64,000 nucleotides of DNA from Branchiostoma floridae (GCF_000003815.2 NC_049981.1:32575543-32639542), one strand, 5' to 3'; positions 23,041 to 33,940 are shown, counted from the first letter of the stretch. Notes: generated by a model not told the origin, from the sequence alone. Made by a program: numbers and translations.

Positions 23041-23085
23041 CCCATTCGTCACCTTCATTAGCTGCGAGACAGGCGCGGGAATAAT

Positions 23086-23870
23086 TAACTTCAGTTGATG
23101 TCAATCCGGGGTTAAGCGTCATTGAATAAACATACCACTTTCTTAGGGGACGTCAAAACAATGAAGACACCCGCCCTTAGGGCATCATGTCGTCTTTAGC
23201 TTTCTCCAAAACTACAGTAGGCAACTTCAGTTGATGTCAATCCGGGGTTAAGCGTCATTGAATAAACAGACATGCCATACTCCTTCCTTCACTCATTCCT
23301 TAGGGGACATCAAAACAATGAAGATACACGTCTTAAATTTATCTTATGTCGTCACCTTAACTTTCTTCAAGACTACAGTAGGCAACTGCAGTTGATGTCA
23401 ATCTTGGGTAAAGCATCATTGAATAAACGACATACTTTATTATTAGAGAACGGGACGTCAAAACAGTGAAGACACCCTACATATAGCGGCGAGAAGCAGA
23501 ACTCCAGTCAGAAGCTCTGAGGAAGATGTCTGACAGACATCGAAACGTCTGCAAGTAAGTTCAATTTTGGTTGTGCACAAGAATTCTCACATATCCTATA
23601 TTCTACCAACCTGATGAAATTTATATTTTCGGAAGTGAAGACACCCGCTTTTGACAAATCATGCCGTCACACTTAGCATTCTCCCAGACGGTAGTAAGGC
23701 GCTCCAACCCAGGGTAAAACATTATTGAATAAATTTTATACCATAATCCTTTCTTATAGGACGTCAAAACTGAATAAATACACTTTTCCTTAAGAACTTG
23801 TGTCACCACCTTAGCTTTCCCTAAGACTGTAGTAAGGAAGGCATTGAATGGCAGACATTTGCTTTAAGAG
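23086..23870 (+). repeat. ~136-bp tandem array, 5 units, split by an insertion
   Basis: The anchor 'cattgaataaac' or its variant lies at 23120, 23256, 23417, about 23721 and 23842. Shared blocks: 'aggggacgtcaaaacaatga', 'agacaccc', 'tagctttctccaaaacta', 'cagtaggcaacttcagttga'. Raw spacings are 136, 161, 304 and 121. Removing the insertion at 23479-23634 plus one 12-bp duplicate turns 304 into 136. Confidence 0.85.
23479..23634 (+). mobile_element. 156-bp insertion with 12-bp target-site duplication
   Basis: gtgaagacaccc occurs on both sides (23467-23478 and 23635-23646), and deleting the insert plus one copy restores the 136-bp period of the host array. A 12-bp duplication points to target-primed reverse transcription (LINE or Penelope-like) over cut-and-paste. 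The insert contains 'agctctgaggaagatgtctg' and 'acagacatcgaaacgtctg', forming a 7-bp hairpin (gatgtct/agacatc), and 'ctaccaacctgatgaaattt' near its 3' end. Similar words occur, from memory, at the ends of Penelope-like elements; the family is not confirmed. Confidence 0.75.
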
Positions 23871-25370
23871 GTAGTAACTACTAGACAACCATCTTTCAGA
23901 ACTTATATCGTCCCCTAAGCTCTAGGTTTGTACATACCACCAACAAACCAGGTTTGTACTGAACAATTACAAGCTGCAATCATATCCGGATGGATCCACT
24001 CACAGAGGGATAGACCCCCTGCTCTTTTTGATAAGTGTGGTAGGCTCTTTAACGTGCTCGAGCTGTGTCTCTTTTCAAACACTTTTCTTTCACTTGATGT
24101 GGCTTTCCGAGTTACTAAGTCCTTGGTTTCAGGGTTCACGTTGCTTTTATACCTTTTTCATATCTTCGTATTTCGGTGAGAACGTAACGCGCGGAGTAAG
24201 AACATACAACACACTAAGTTCTCCTTCCAAGTTACAACTCCAGCAAACAAACAGAGAAGCGTTTTACAAATTCAGAGATACACTTGAATGTGCGAAGCCT
24301 CACACCTGTATAGGTACGTTCCTTGCACCACCTTAAAACCACAGCCTACACTTACTTTAAGCAGTATCTACTAAGCTACGCAGGTATCCGGGAATAGTAT
24401 AAATTTGCCAAATAGACTGATAACACGCCAAGGGAGTTAGCAGCCCGGAGAGTACAGTTACCGGCCTGGGTAGTGAATTCTGTAGGTACCAACAGCGGTG
24501 TTGAACGCCACGTGGCTGGGCGATTAAGATACAGTTACGGACAGGGGAAGACGCATGACCAGGGATCTGCTTTTCCCTACAAGTGGTCGTTTTCATTGTC
24601 ACCACTTTGTAAACCTGCTTATTGTATAAAGGTGCAGTCACACGAGCGTGTATATCAAGACTGCATGAGCTCGGTCCGTATTTACACCCCATTTTCTGCG
24701 AAGAAAAATGGCCATCTGACTTGATCCTCGCTTTCCTATTACTCAGCGGTTGATTTTAAATCTTCACCAGTGATGTGTTAGGACGAGGGGCACCGATGGC
24801 TGATGGGTAATTTGTCTCTGGAGAGAGGAGGAGATTTTCGCGGCATCCCCTGAGTGTCTGAGACAAGTTTCTGTAAGCTGTTAGCCCGGATAAGTGATGG
24901 GAAGACTGCCGGCTTTACCACTGCCTCCCATCTATCAAAACACTACGGCGTAACGCAGAAACTTTTAAAAGGATTTCCTACGAGTCCCTTATCGCCGCAC
25001 GGTAAACCTTTGTGCTGTAGAGAGGCGACGGGAGGCACACGGTGGTAAGTCTTGTTTTAGAAACGGAACAAACTTTATGACAGCTGTAGAAAATCTCGCT
25101 CGATAACTCATGCACACGGACAGAGCTGGTGGGATTTTACGACTTATTGCCGTGTTGCGATAAAGGCATATTCTAGAGCATTTTTCAACTGCAATACTTT
25201 AAGTTATGACACAGTGTCACGCACGGATCGGACTAGGACAGATGAGATTTGTTTTGTAACTTTAGATTTGAAAAGTAGACTTTAACTCCAACTTGTAGGC
25301 CCCAAATTTAAACATGCTTCACAACATGTTTTAAAGTCTCTTTCTCATAGTATTTGAAGAAGAGTAACAC
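23871..25370. other. No gene seen
   Basis: Unique sequence, no frame above 111 codons, no recognised element. 24760-25050 is moderately GC-rich. Confidence 0.4.
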
Positions 25371-25512
25371 TGGCGTCGTATGTGGCATAACTGGTAGCTA
25401 TAGAGTGCTGGGTTTGGAACCTAGAAGTCCCGAGTTCGATACTCGCTGTGCCCCTGACGCTGTGCCTTTGGGAAAGACACTTAACACCACCCTTTATTCC
25501 TCACTTTATTTA
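25371..25512 (+). mobile_element. tRNA-derived SINE
   Basis: A-box-like 'tggcataactggtag' (about 25383-25397) and B-box-like 'cgagttcgatactcg' (25431-25445) at normal spacing. The body 'gtgcctttgggaaagacact' follows, as in the SINE at 28716. It lacks the later 'cttcggttaggg' block, so it is truncated at the 3' end. Confidence 0.65.
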
Positions 25513-26075
25513 TTCCAAATGCAACAGTACATTACATAGACATACAGGCAGCACACAAGCTCCTATGCCCTAAAGCAGATGTAGAAGAAGAAGAAAAAAA
25601 CTCTAGTTCTCAATTCTACAAGTCACTGAAATCGACATTTTAGAATAATGATTTCCAGCCCTTTCTCCAGTTTAAACGATGTTAAATCCCACTAGCACGT
25701 TCCGTCCGCACTAGCTAAAGGCAAACCATTCCAACTGACTTTATGGGACCAAGTCCAGATTTAGCTGTACCAGGCAGAGATTTTCAGGAGCACAGTTCTC
25801 GCGTGACACCTTTTAACGTCACCGCGGGAAGTGACAGTTATGGATGACGTGATTACGTATCGTATTACCCAGTCGGTTGTAATCCGATACTATCAGCTAC
25901 AGGTGGACTGGGTGCCTGAAGACACGGGCAACTCAGTTGAGACAGGATGAACCAACTTTGGTTCACGGATTATTTCCTTATTGTTGTTTCTCAAAAATAA
26001 CTGCCACAACGCGCAAGATTATTTCTCGCAGAATTGCAGGGGCTTGTGTATTGCATTATTTCCATGTTTAGTTAT
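25513..26075. other. No gene seen
   Basis: Unique sequence with a short GA-rich patch at 25584-25602. No genes. Confidence 0.4.
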
Positions 26076-26104
26076 TCATTCATTCATTCATTCATTCATT
26101 CACT
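26076..26104 (+). repeat. attc tetranucleotide microsatellite
   Basis: About seven consecutive attc units. Confidence 0.95.
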
Positions 26105-26317
26105 AATTCATCAAAGTTGCTACTTTTTTTTCACTCATTCACAATCTTATCCTTTTGTAATAGACACTTGAATTGTCTTACCTGTAGTGGTCACGTGACG
26201 GTGGATCAGCAGAACAGCACAAGATGGCGACAAGGTCAAAAGAGACAGCACAAGGTCAGGAGAGGCAGCACATGGAAAATAAACACAAAGAGAACCCATC
26301 ATTAGGCTACTTCTTCT

Positions 26318-26331
26318 AATTACCATGGCAA
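26318..26331. promoter_or_regulatory. RFX X-box-like site
   Basis: attaccatggcaac matches the X-box consensus GTNRCC(0-3N)RGYAAC except at the first base. RFX factors bind such imperfect palindromes. Confidence 0.3.
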
Positions 26332-26700
26332 CAAGGTTAACTTATTCGTTTGCCATCTAAATGCAATAAATTGCCATCTAAATGCAATTATTTTAACTGA
26401 TTTGACCATAAAATCAGGTTAAAATTAGTGATCAAACAACTGCATGGCATTCTCAAGTATTCTGTACCGTTTCTTTTTGGGGTTCGAATTCTTTATATTT
26501 CTTTCTCCTCCGAAACCGCCTGGCTGTGTACTACATTTAATACTTTAATACCCAAACAATGAATAAGAAGTAAACATAGATAAAACCTCAAGTCTTGAAA
26601 CTGTTCAGGGCGTAGTTTTACCACTTATTTTAACTCTTAAAAACTTCGCAACCATTATTGGCGATCACAAAGTGACCACGAGTCAGACAACAACTCCCTA
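26332..26700. other. No gene seen
   Basis: AT-rich unique sequence with a short duplication 'ttgccatctaaatgcaa' (about 26350-26388). Confidence 0.4.
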
Positions 26701-27005
26701 AACACCACTGAGTGAAGTAGTGACACGGAGTTGTATAGACGGACGGTAATTAGCACAACCCACACATTAGAACGTCCGGCTTAAGCGGGATTTCCCCAAC
26801 GCAAACTGGTGACAACGATACGCGGGAAAAGCCGGTGACAGATTGCGCGGGAGTCGCCATAGCGACGGGGGGCTCGTCCATCAAGTGCGCTCCCTCCTGA
26901 CGACCAATTAGCGGAGCCGAGAGCCCGCGGGTCTTTCACCCTCATTACCGGCCGGCGGGACGGCAGGTTTGGTTATGGGGATTTCAGGATTAGGCAAAGC
27001 GGCTA
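26701..27005. promoter_or_regulatory. GC-rich candidate enhancer
   Basis: Contains ggtaattagcac, ccggcttaagcggg, catcaagtgc (Nkx-like), accaattagcgg, ccctcattaccgg and caggattagg (K50-type core) in a CpG-rich background. No coding signal. Confidence 0.28.
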
Positions 27006-27429
27006 AGATTTCCGTCTTATTGTGGAATGTGGAACACACCAGCGACACAACAAGTCTCTTGCGCAACCACCCGGAGAGTTAAGAAGGGTTATTATTCTAA
27101 TGCCAAATGGAAGTGATGAGGACTTTTTCCATAACTTTTCAAAATGATAATTTGCATAAATGTCCTAACCACAGTCGCAATTTGAATAAAATCAAAGTGA
27201 AACTGTTCAGGAAGAGCAGGGGTGAATGAGTTCTTGAGACTTGTTATGAACTTGTAAAAGTTCTTAGGATACTCCACATGCACGGTTCACGGGATGCACC
27301 ATAAGGCTGTAGCAAACGAAAGTCAGAGTTATATGTTTGAAGACTATGTTTCCTCAACGGTGCAACATGTTGGGACCAAACGGAAGACGTGGACGGTATT
27401 TGCCATGATGCTCATAGCACAACTTAAAG

Positions 27430-27722
27430 CTAAGGGCACAACCCACCGTATGTGCAATTTGTCCTTTAATTTTGGGAGGCCACGTCCACAACGTTTTTCT
27501 GAAAACGCTCAGGCTGTACAAGGCAGGCGCGTCGCCCGTACTGGCACTTACGGGGAGCGAATCCGCAGCCCGATGGCAGATAAAGTTTTGCCTGCACGTA
27601 AAGTTCTACGGCGTGTCTGCGTGCTCCAAAATCCGTCTGATTCCCTACGAGTTTGTACTTACCACTTACGGATCCCAAAAGATTGCCCACGTTTTGGCAC
27701 GTACGGTTGGTTGTGCCCTTAG
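27430..27722. mobile_element. ~290-bp non-autonomous DNA transposon with inverted ends
   Basis: The left end 'taagggcacaacccaccgta' (27431-27450), followed by tgtgc, is matched in inverted form by the right end: gcacgtacggttggttgtgc then cctta, ending near 27721. The arms agree over about 25 bp with few differences. Both ends lie next to ttaa-containing sequence (cttaaagc left, gcttaagg right), so a TTAA or CTTAA target duplication is possible but not resolved. Frames of 95-142 codons crossing the element have no transposase motif. Confidence 0.65.
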
Positions 27723-27949
27723 CTTAAGGCGCGATCAAGACAAACCAGAGCACATTTAAGGAAAATATACAATCATGCCTATGACGTAAAATGTAATGCA
27801 ATGTAATTCATCGAGAAATAATGGAGACACTATCGACCAAATCCATGTTTCTGGACTTTTTGAGTTGAGTCACGGTGTATTTTCTCCAGCATGTGAAGGC
27901 GAGACAACCAACCAACCCCCACCCCCCGGCCCTACCCGTCGGTACCAAA

Positions 27950-28140
27950 CGGAACATGTAGCCGGCGCGGTTCGCAGGTCGCTCCGCCTGTCTGGGTCCC
28001 CGTAATTCAGCCTCGTTAGCGCGCCCCGGGGGGACGCACCGGGGCCAACTCAATTAGCGCCTGTAAGACCCCGGACTCAGGCAAAAATGCGAGCGCGAAA
28101 ATCCCCGACAGTTTGACAGGCCGCGAAGACAAACACTTGG
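27950..28140. promoter_or_regulatory. GC-rich candidate cis-element
   Basis: Contains cgtaattcag, tcgttagcgcg, tcaattagcgc and gtttgacagg with high CpG density. No coding signal. Confidence 0.22.
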
Positions 28141-28420
28141 CTAATCATGTTGGTATATGTGTACTTTGCGCGTGTACCCATGTCGGTATGGGTGTGTGTA
28201 CTATTTGTGGGGCCATTTGGGGCCCTAGTCGCTCGGGGCACTGAGCTTTCAAGACCAACTGAATCTCAACCATGGTCTGGAGAAGGTTAACATTCGGTCA
28301 TACGTATATCAACTTACACACATCTATCAATGGGTTACATACTTAACAGATTAAAATACTACAGTTAGGGATTCAACTGAATCAATACAAGTGGTCTTTT
28401 AAGTTGCCTTAGCTATTAAA

Positions 28421-28447
28421 AGTGTGTGTGTGTGGGGGGGGGGGGGG
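28421..28447 (+). repeat. GT run followed by G-run
   Basis: A short GT repeat followed by a G homopolymer of about 13-14. Confidence 0.9.
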
Positions 28448-28511
28448 CTTTGTCAAAACAGGGTACCAATCAGACGAAGGTAACCACGCCTCACCTCTGC
28501 TTGGAGGTGAT

Positions 28512-28640
28512 CATGACGTGACGTGACGTCTCCGTTCTGAATGACGTCAGTGCACGTTTGGCAAGTCGTGCCTCATTTCCTCTGCACTAATTAGCCGTGT
28601 CAGTCGATTAATGTCTCGTAATTAACTTCATTCACTTCAA
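28512..28640. promoter_or_regulatory. CRE cluster and homeodomain-site block
   Basis: Overlapping tgacg half-sites (tgacgtgacgtgacgtc, 28514-28530) precede a full TGACGTCA (about 28542-28549). They are followed by actaattagcc, cgattaatg and cgtaattaac. The density of CREB/ATF and TAAT cores is unusual for 130 bp. Regulatory role inferred. Confidence 0.3.
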
Positions 28641-28715
28641 GCGACACTATTGAAGTCGTGACGTTTGTCGGGTTTGACGGGACTCTAAATGGGTACTAAT
28701 TAAAGAGTTGCAGAG

Positions 28716-28966
28716 CAGTGGCGTCGTGTGGCGCAATAGGTGCGGTGTGTGGCCCAGACGATAGAGGTAACGGGTTCCAAATCGCTGATGGGTCACCGAT
28801 GGTGTGCCCTTGGGAAATGCACTTAACACAACTTTCTTCACTTCACTCAGGTGGGAATTAGTACCTAACTTCGGTTAGGGCCGTCCCTCGGAAAGGACGT
28901 TAAATGGAGGTTCCGTGTTTGAGGAGAGCCACACCCCACACACGTTAAAGATCCCTCCACACTCGA
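28716..28966 (+). mobile_element. Near-complete tRNA-derived SINE
   Basis: The tRNA-like head has an A-box-like 'gtggcgcaataggtgcgg' (about 28728-28745) and a B-box-like 'cgggttccaaatcgc' (28771-28785). The body follows in order: 'gtgcccttgggaaatgca', 'cttaacacaactttcttcac', 'cttcggttagggccgtccct', 'cggaaaggacgttaaatgga', 'gagagccacacc', 'cacgttaaagatccc'. The 'ccttgggaaaggcactta' word resembles the conserved central domain of CORE/DeuSINE-type elements; that link is from memory. Partial copies lie at 6323 and 25371. The 51-bp array starts directly after its end. Confidence 0.75.
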
Positions 28967-28974
28967 AACGAAAC

Positions 28975-29283
28975 TTCTACCTTCTAACAGATAATTGGAG
29001 GACGTCGGTATGAGACCACACTTCCGATTGACGTCTAACAGGTAAATGTAAGACTTCAGTATGAGGCCAGACTTTTGATTGACACCTGACAGGTCTGTAA
29101 AAAACGTCGGTATGAGACCACACTTTATATTGCCACCTGGCAGGTCCGTACAAACCGTCGGTATGAGACCACACCTTAGATTGACCCCTGACAGGTACGT
29201 ACAAAACGTCGGTATGAGACCACACCTTAGATTGACCCCTGGCAGGTACGTACAAACGTCGGCGCGAGACGACACTCCCAATT
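28975..29283. repeat. 51-bp tandem repeat, 6 copies
   Basis: 'gtcggtatgagaccacac' or its variants recur at about 29003, 29054, 29106, 29157, 29208 and 29258. Each is followed by 'ttagattgacccctgacagg'-like sequence and 'tacgtacaaaa'. 51 bp is 17 codons, which explains the minus-strand periodic frames; no gene is inferred. Confidence 0.9.
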
Positions 29284-30437
29284 AGATCAGTGCTTCATCA
29301 GCCGCTCCCGGAGCGGGTTTATGTACCACGGCAGGCCGACTGCTGCAGCGCACTGATCTGATTACTCAGATCCCAGTCTGAGACGAGGCACTTTACAATT
29401 TGATTAGAAAGCAAATAACGTTATTGCGATGTACCAGGGGATCTTTCGGGAGGGCAGAACGCTTATCATTTCCATAATGCCGGAGGGACGGCAGGGAAAT
29501 AGCGGAAGGGGCAATCGTATTCATTGCGTCTGCACTAAATTTGTCTATATAACTTAGCGGTTAAAGCGGAATTCTCATCTGCAAATGTCATAACGATTCA
29601 TCATGTTTGACAAGTTTGAATAAAGGCTCCCAAACATCGGTCACTGCGGATTTGGAATGTCAGGTCTTTTTCTTTAATTTACGTTTTTACTTGAGAGCAT
29701 TGAATTCAAAATTCTACCTGGACGCATGAGAAATGTTCCGTATCACTTGAAGGAAAATATTTTCCTTTACATTGTGTTACATGTATGTCTAGCACGCATG
29801 AAGGTTCTACTATCAAAAATATTCAACGGTACGTAATCTTTTGGGCCTTAAGCGAATAGAGTCAGCCATTTTGAAGACGGCCTGAGGTGTGGTCCACATT
29901 TGGTCAGTCAACTGCTCTCCAAGCAGAGGTCTATTCCGAATCATTTTTGACATCTTGTTATGAGTTTTTAACGACCTCCCTGTTTCGTCTGAAGTTTTCT
30001 CTTTGTCTGTTATCTGGCAAAACCTGATAAAAGAGTAAGCCCCCCCCCCTCCGAAAAAAGCGCCCGAGATGGCGTCCAAAACGAGTCGGAAACAAACCTC
30101 ACTTGCTTTGCGAGTAAACCGACCTTAAGATAGAAATTTACAAGATCTTGCTTACAAGAGTACAGTTATGTGCCAACAGATGATTTTCACGTGCTGACAT
30201 CAACAGCGACCGTCCGGCTGAAAATTCGTCACCCATGAATAAGATGTATAAAGGAATATACAATGTAAATCTTGAAAAGAGAAATGCGCGAAACACTGAA
30301 GTAGCTTATTGTCGCCCTGGAATCAGTGGTCATCTGAGTGCTTTTTTATCCAGTTTGTATTTTATGGCCTTTAAGCAGCCACTATGTTTCCTGATCAGAG
30401 CACACAAACAGAGATGTAACAACTTGATGTAACGACT
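29284..30437. other. No gene seen
   Basis: Unique sequence. 29284-29560 is GC-richer, with a 10-bp inverted pair agatcagtgc/gcactgatct (about 29284 and 29351) and aacgcttatcatttcc. A solitary 'ctctccaagcagaggt' end of the MULE-like family lies near 29913. Confidence 0.4.
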
Positions 30438-30800
30438 TCATGCCGCCTGTGGCCATTTCCTGTAGCAATTCCCATTCAGCAGCCAGCGGTATCCGTGGCA
30501 ACCCTGATCGCCACTAAACGATAACGGTGCGTAAAAAGGGCATAAAGTCGTCCGACGCGCATCAAAGTCACCTCTGACCTCGGGGTCACGGCCCCACCGC
30601 ATCACAATGCAAATTGGGATGATTCTGAGGGTAAGAGACCGCCGGCCGCCGTTGGAGGAGCACCAAAACCCGGACGCCAAATCAAATCTGCCGAGCACCG
30701 AAAGGTGACCAGGGGTCCTGGGGAGTTAACTAGAGTAATTGGGTGTACCGCCCCGCCACGACTTCGGATCACTGTCAAGTTCGTTTCCATGGAAACGGCG
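30438..30800. promoter_or_regulatory. GC-rich candidate enhancer with SOX/POU and nuclear-receptor motifs
   Basis: Contains ACAAT overlapping a perfect octamer ATGCAAAT (30604-30614), the everted pair tgacctcggggtca (30575-30588), gcatcaaagtca (TCF-like) and gagtaattggg. The background is CpG-rich, with no coding signal and no repeat similarity. Inferred from motif content only. Confidence 0.3.
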
Positions 30801-31156
30801 GTGCGCACAAAATGCGATGTAATCTTCCGCCTGGAAATGCACGTTCCTGTATGCGGATGTTCATTAGTAAAGGGTAGCGTGGGGATTATGCCGGGGTGAT
30901 GTCATGATGGTGTGCAACAGTTGGTACCGACCTCAAGGCTACAGTCAGAGTACAGTAAACCTTTAGCCAAGGACGCGTTAAGGGTATATGTATATGGCTA
31001 CACATACACGTTGCATACAGTTGCCCCTGTAGGACTTAGTGCGCCAGCGGACGAGAGGGTGGAGAAGGAAGTGCACACCCCTCCTTCACCTTAAAAAACC
31101 AAGTGCAGGCCAGGCAGACGGGTCGCCTTAAACCCCTCCTGTCTGCTTACCTACGG

Positions 31157-31193
31157 CTGTCTCGGAAGACAATGGCATTGTCTCCCGAGACAG
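31157..31193. other. Near-perfect 17-bp hairpin
   Basis: ctgtctcggaagacaat (31157-31173) and attgtctcccgagacag (31177-31193) pair with one mismatch around a 3-base loop. It could be the core of a foldback repeat. It is too short for a canonical microRNA precursor. Confidence 0.7.
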
Positions 31194-31587
31194 ACGGATG
31201 CCAAAGAAACAACTGTGTAAGTTACACATTACTTCATTCCAGTTTGATACCAGAGAGGTTTGCATCTCTCTAAGGTCGTTTCCAACCTTAATTCTCATGG
31301 CGCTATCAACCTTACAGATCCATCTTGTTTATGTCACCCAAACGTTTTGAATTTGAACTTTTGTGCGAATTCAGTAGTTGTAAAGCAATAGCGATAATGT
31401 CTTTGCCACGGGCCAGCTTGTTGAACATATGGACACTCGTACTGAAAACACGGATAGAAAACCATCGCCAATGGCCTAAATGTTCATCATGAAAGACACA
31501 TTCAAAATACGGAAAAAATCACGGATTGGGTTTTTGTGCATAATCCAAATTCTGTCAGAATCCTCGAACTGAAATCTTGCAAAGACA

Positions 31588-31615
31588 ATACATATATATA
31601 TATGTATATATATGT
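31588..31615. repeat. AT-dinucleotide microsatellite (palindromic)
   Basis: Run of at/ta with gtatat interruptions. Confidence 0.85.
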
Positions 31616-31789
31616 GTTGAAAATGCGATGATTGTTCTGACTCAGGTAGTAACGTCTGAGCCATGGCAGCCTCTCCGTGACACGCCCATAGATGGAGGTA
31701 CACATATACTGTGCGCACAAGATAAAGCCATATTTTGTGGTCATATCTAAAAGTAGACCTGATAGTCTTTACATGTACTCCCCACAGAA

Positions 31790-31960
31790 TCTCTCCCGTC
31801 CCGACCAAGAGCCGAGCATGGCCGGGTTTCTACCCTGGCGTTTCCCGGGCGCGGCTCGGGCCCGCGGAAGGATTTGTGGCATTTGTCTTTACAAAGACCG
31901 GCTCAGGTTATTTGCTTTGGGCGCCGCGGCTCCATATTAAAGCTCCGCCTCGGGTGGGAG
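31790..31960. promoter_or_regulatory. GC-rich candidate cis-element
   Basis: CpG-rich stretch with the palindrome gtctttacaaagac (about 31888), ggttatttgctttg and tccatattaaag (CArG-like). No coding signal. Confidence 0.22.
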
Positions 31961-32275
31961 GGCAGGCCGGGAATATGGAGCAGGACAGCGCTACATGGCG
32001 GGAATACAGGACAGCTACATGGACATGGGCGGAATATGGACATGTAGCGTTTCAGGAGTGTAGCCACTTCTAGTTGTAATGTCGGGGAGTTGAGATGAAA
32101 ATAGACATCAAAACAAGTACTCCTTGTAAGGAAAAGTATCATTTACGAGCACACCATTGCAAACAAGCAATTTTATCTTAAAACAAAGAGTAGAATCTGA
32201 GAGAGCTGTACGTTCATTAACCTTCATTTAACGGTCAAATCAACTCACAAGCCTCTATCCTTACTTCTGACTTTG

Positions 32276-32330
32276 GTTGCCTTGGCATCCTGATCGGTTG
32301 TCATGACAACCGTCTGGTCGCCATGGAGAC
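32276..32330. promoter_or_regulatory. Triple RFX X-box-like cluster
   Basis: Three X-box-like palindromes in 55 bp: gttgccttggcatc (32276-32289), gttgtcatgacaac (32297-32310, inside the perfect 18-bp palindrome cggttgtcatgacaaccg) and gtcgccatggagac (32317-32330). RFX proteins bind GTNRCC(0-3N)RGYAAC. Three together are unlikely by chance. Confidence 0.4.
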
Positions 32331-33940
32331 AACTCCTGTGCGACATTGTCCATGTTAGTTGAAACCTCTCCATTACAGGCACCTACTTAGATTGCATCAG
32401 ACAACTAACGCAAAACTCCGAAGTTGAGTATGAACTTGTAATCCCATCTTATTCGCTTTTTTAAGGAATTACGTCAGTCATGGCGTTTAGGGGTTTGTAC
32501 TTTATCAAAAAGCACATCAAAGGCTAAACATTCTGTACGACAGAAAGACGTGTAGCGCACGGATTAGATCAACAAAGCGGCCAGACGCGCCGAGAACTTG
32601 GCACGGTCCCCTCGCGTGTCCATGCGCACTGGGAAGCTACACAACACACACATGTGGACAAACAAGTTACAGGCAGAGGTTCTTAACCAGATATCAAGGA
32701 TTTATCGACGCTACAGTAACTACAATACACGATAGTACCGGTAGGTTAAAACAGGTCTCTATCAGAATAGAATAACTATGTTATGACATCATTGTACGTC
32801 ATTGAAGTTAACCTTACGCCTCCTAGGTTATGTTTTGACTATAGCTAGTACAATGTATATAGTACACGTATGTATGAGCTTTCAGGAGTGAAATGGTTAA
32901 ACGTGTAGATTATGACGAATTGTAACGTATGACTTTCTACATAGTGACAAGCTGGATCTGCACGGACAAAGCTGTTTTCTCTCTTTGTACTTCAGCGCAG
33001 AAAATCGTCTTACCGCGCCACCTGACCAAACAAGGGGAGACGCTGAGGAGGATGTTTGCCTTCCCCAAACTGTTTCCACTTTCACTTGTTGTGAAGGTCG
33101 CTAAGGACGCTGTCATTTCAAGTAGGGACGGTGGGGGCGTTACTCGTACAGAAATACTAATCAAAGAATTAGATGCAATGTTTCGGTAGACCATGAGAAG
33201 AACTATTGTTGCTGTTTTAAGAAACATAGAATTGTCATACTTAGATGTTTGTCGCGGGTTTACATTGGAATACAGAGTGATCACAGTGCGTCCCACACAA
33301 TAATACGAAGAGCGAAACGAAGGTAAAACCGTGTGTTTTGAATGTATCTAATAGTATATTACAGTCGAAGAAAATAGCTTCCTTTTAGAACACTCAAGGC
33401 ACCTGGTCATCAAAGAACTACTTCGGCTGATTGCACGAGAATAGCACGACGCTTCACCCTAATAAGTACTCCATGCCGTGTGCAGTAACGCCGCCTTTTA
33501 TCCCATCACTGTAGCTAGCATCCTTAAAATTAAGTTTGCAGACTTCGTGGCGGGGCAAAAATCCCTTCCACGGTAAAGTCACCAAGTTCCCGGCAAAAGA
33601 GAAGCAAACTTTGAAAATTAAACACCAGACCCCCCCCCCCCCCCCCAACCACACACACAAAAGCCAGTCCTGCTAGATGACTGCGAAGGAGGCTACCATG
33701 TATGTAGCTGTGCTCCAGACACTGAGACAGTACATTGCTCTACCGTCATCCCTTGTAATTACCTTGTCGCCTGTAATTAGCCGCGGGCCAGACCTCACAC
33801 ACTACCTGATCACACGCGACAGACATCAGCGTGAACCTTGACCTATATCAGAACAAAAGACGCCAACCATGGGACCAGCAACGATCGACTTGGGAGTAAA
33901 AATAGCTTTAGAAATCGATGTCTAAAAATACATACAACAT
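32331..33940. other. No gene seen; contains a C-run
   Basis: Unique sequence with frames up to 119 codons and no recognisable domain. A C homopolymer of about 16 lies near 33631-33646. ttgtaattacc and cctgtaattagcc near 33754-33781 are homeodomain-type cores. Confidence 0.4.

Noticed and set aside
25371-25512. tRNA gene (also the heads at 28716, 39551, 22800, 56010)
   Set aside because: A- and B-box-like words are present, but the acceptor and anticodon stems do not pair and SINE bodies follow several of them.
27294-27759. Frames of 142 and 95 codons as genes
   Set aside because: They span the ends of a TIR element and show no domain; openness is explained by GC content.
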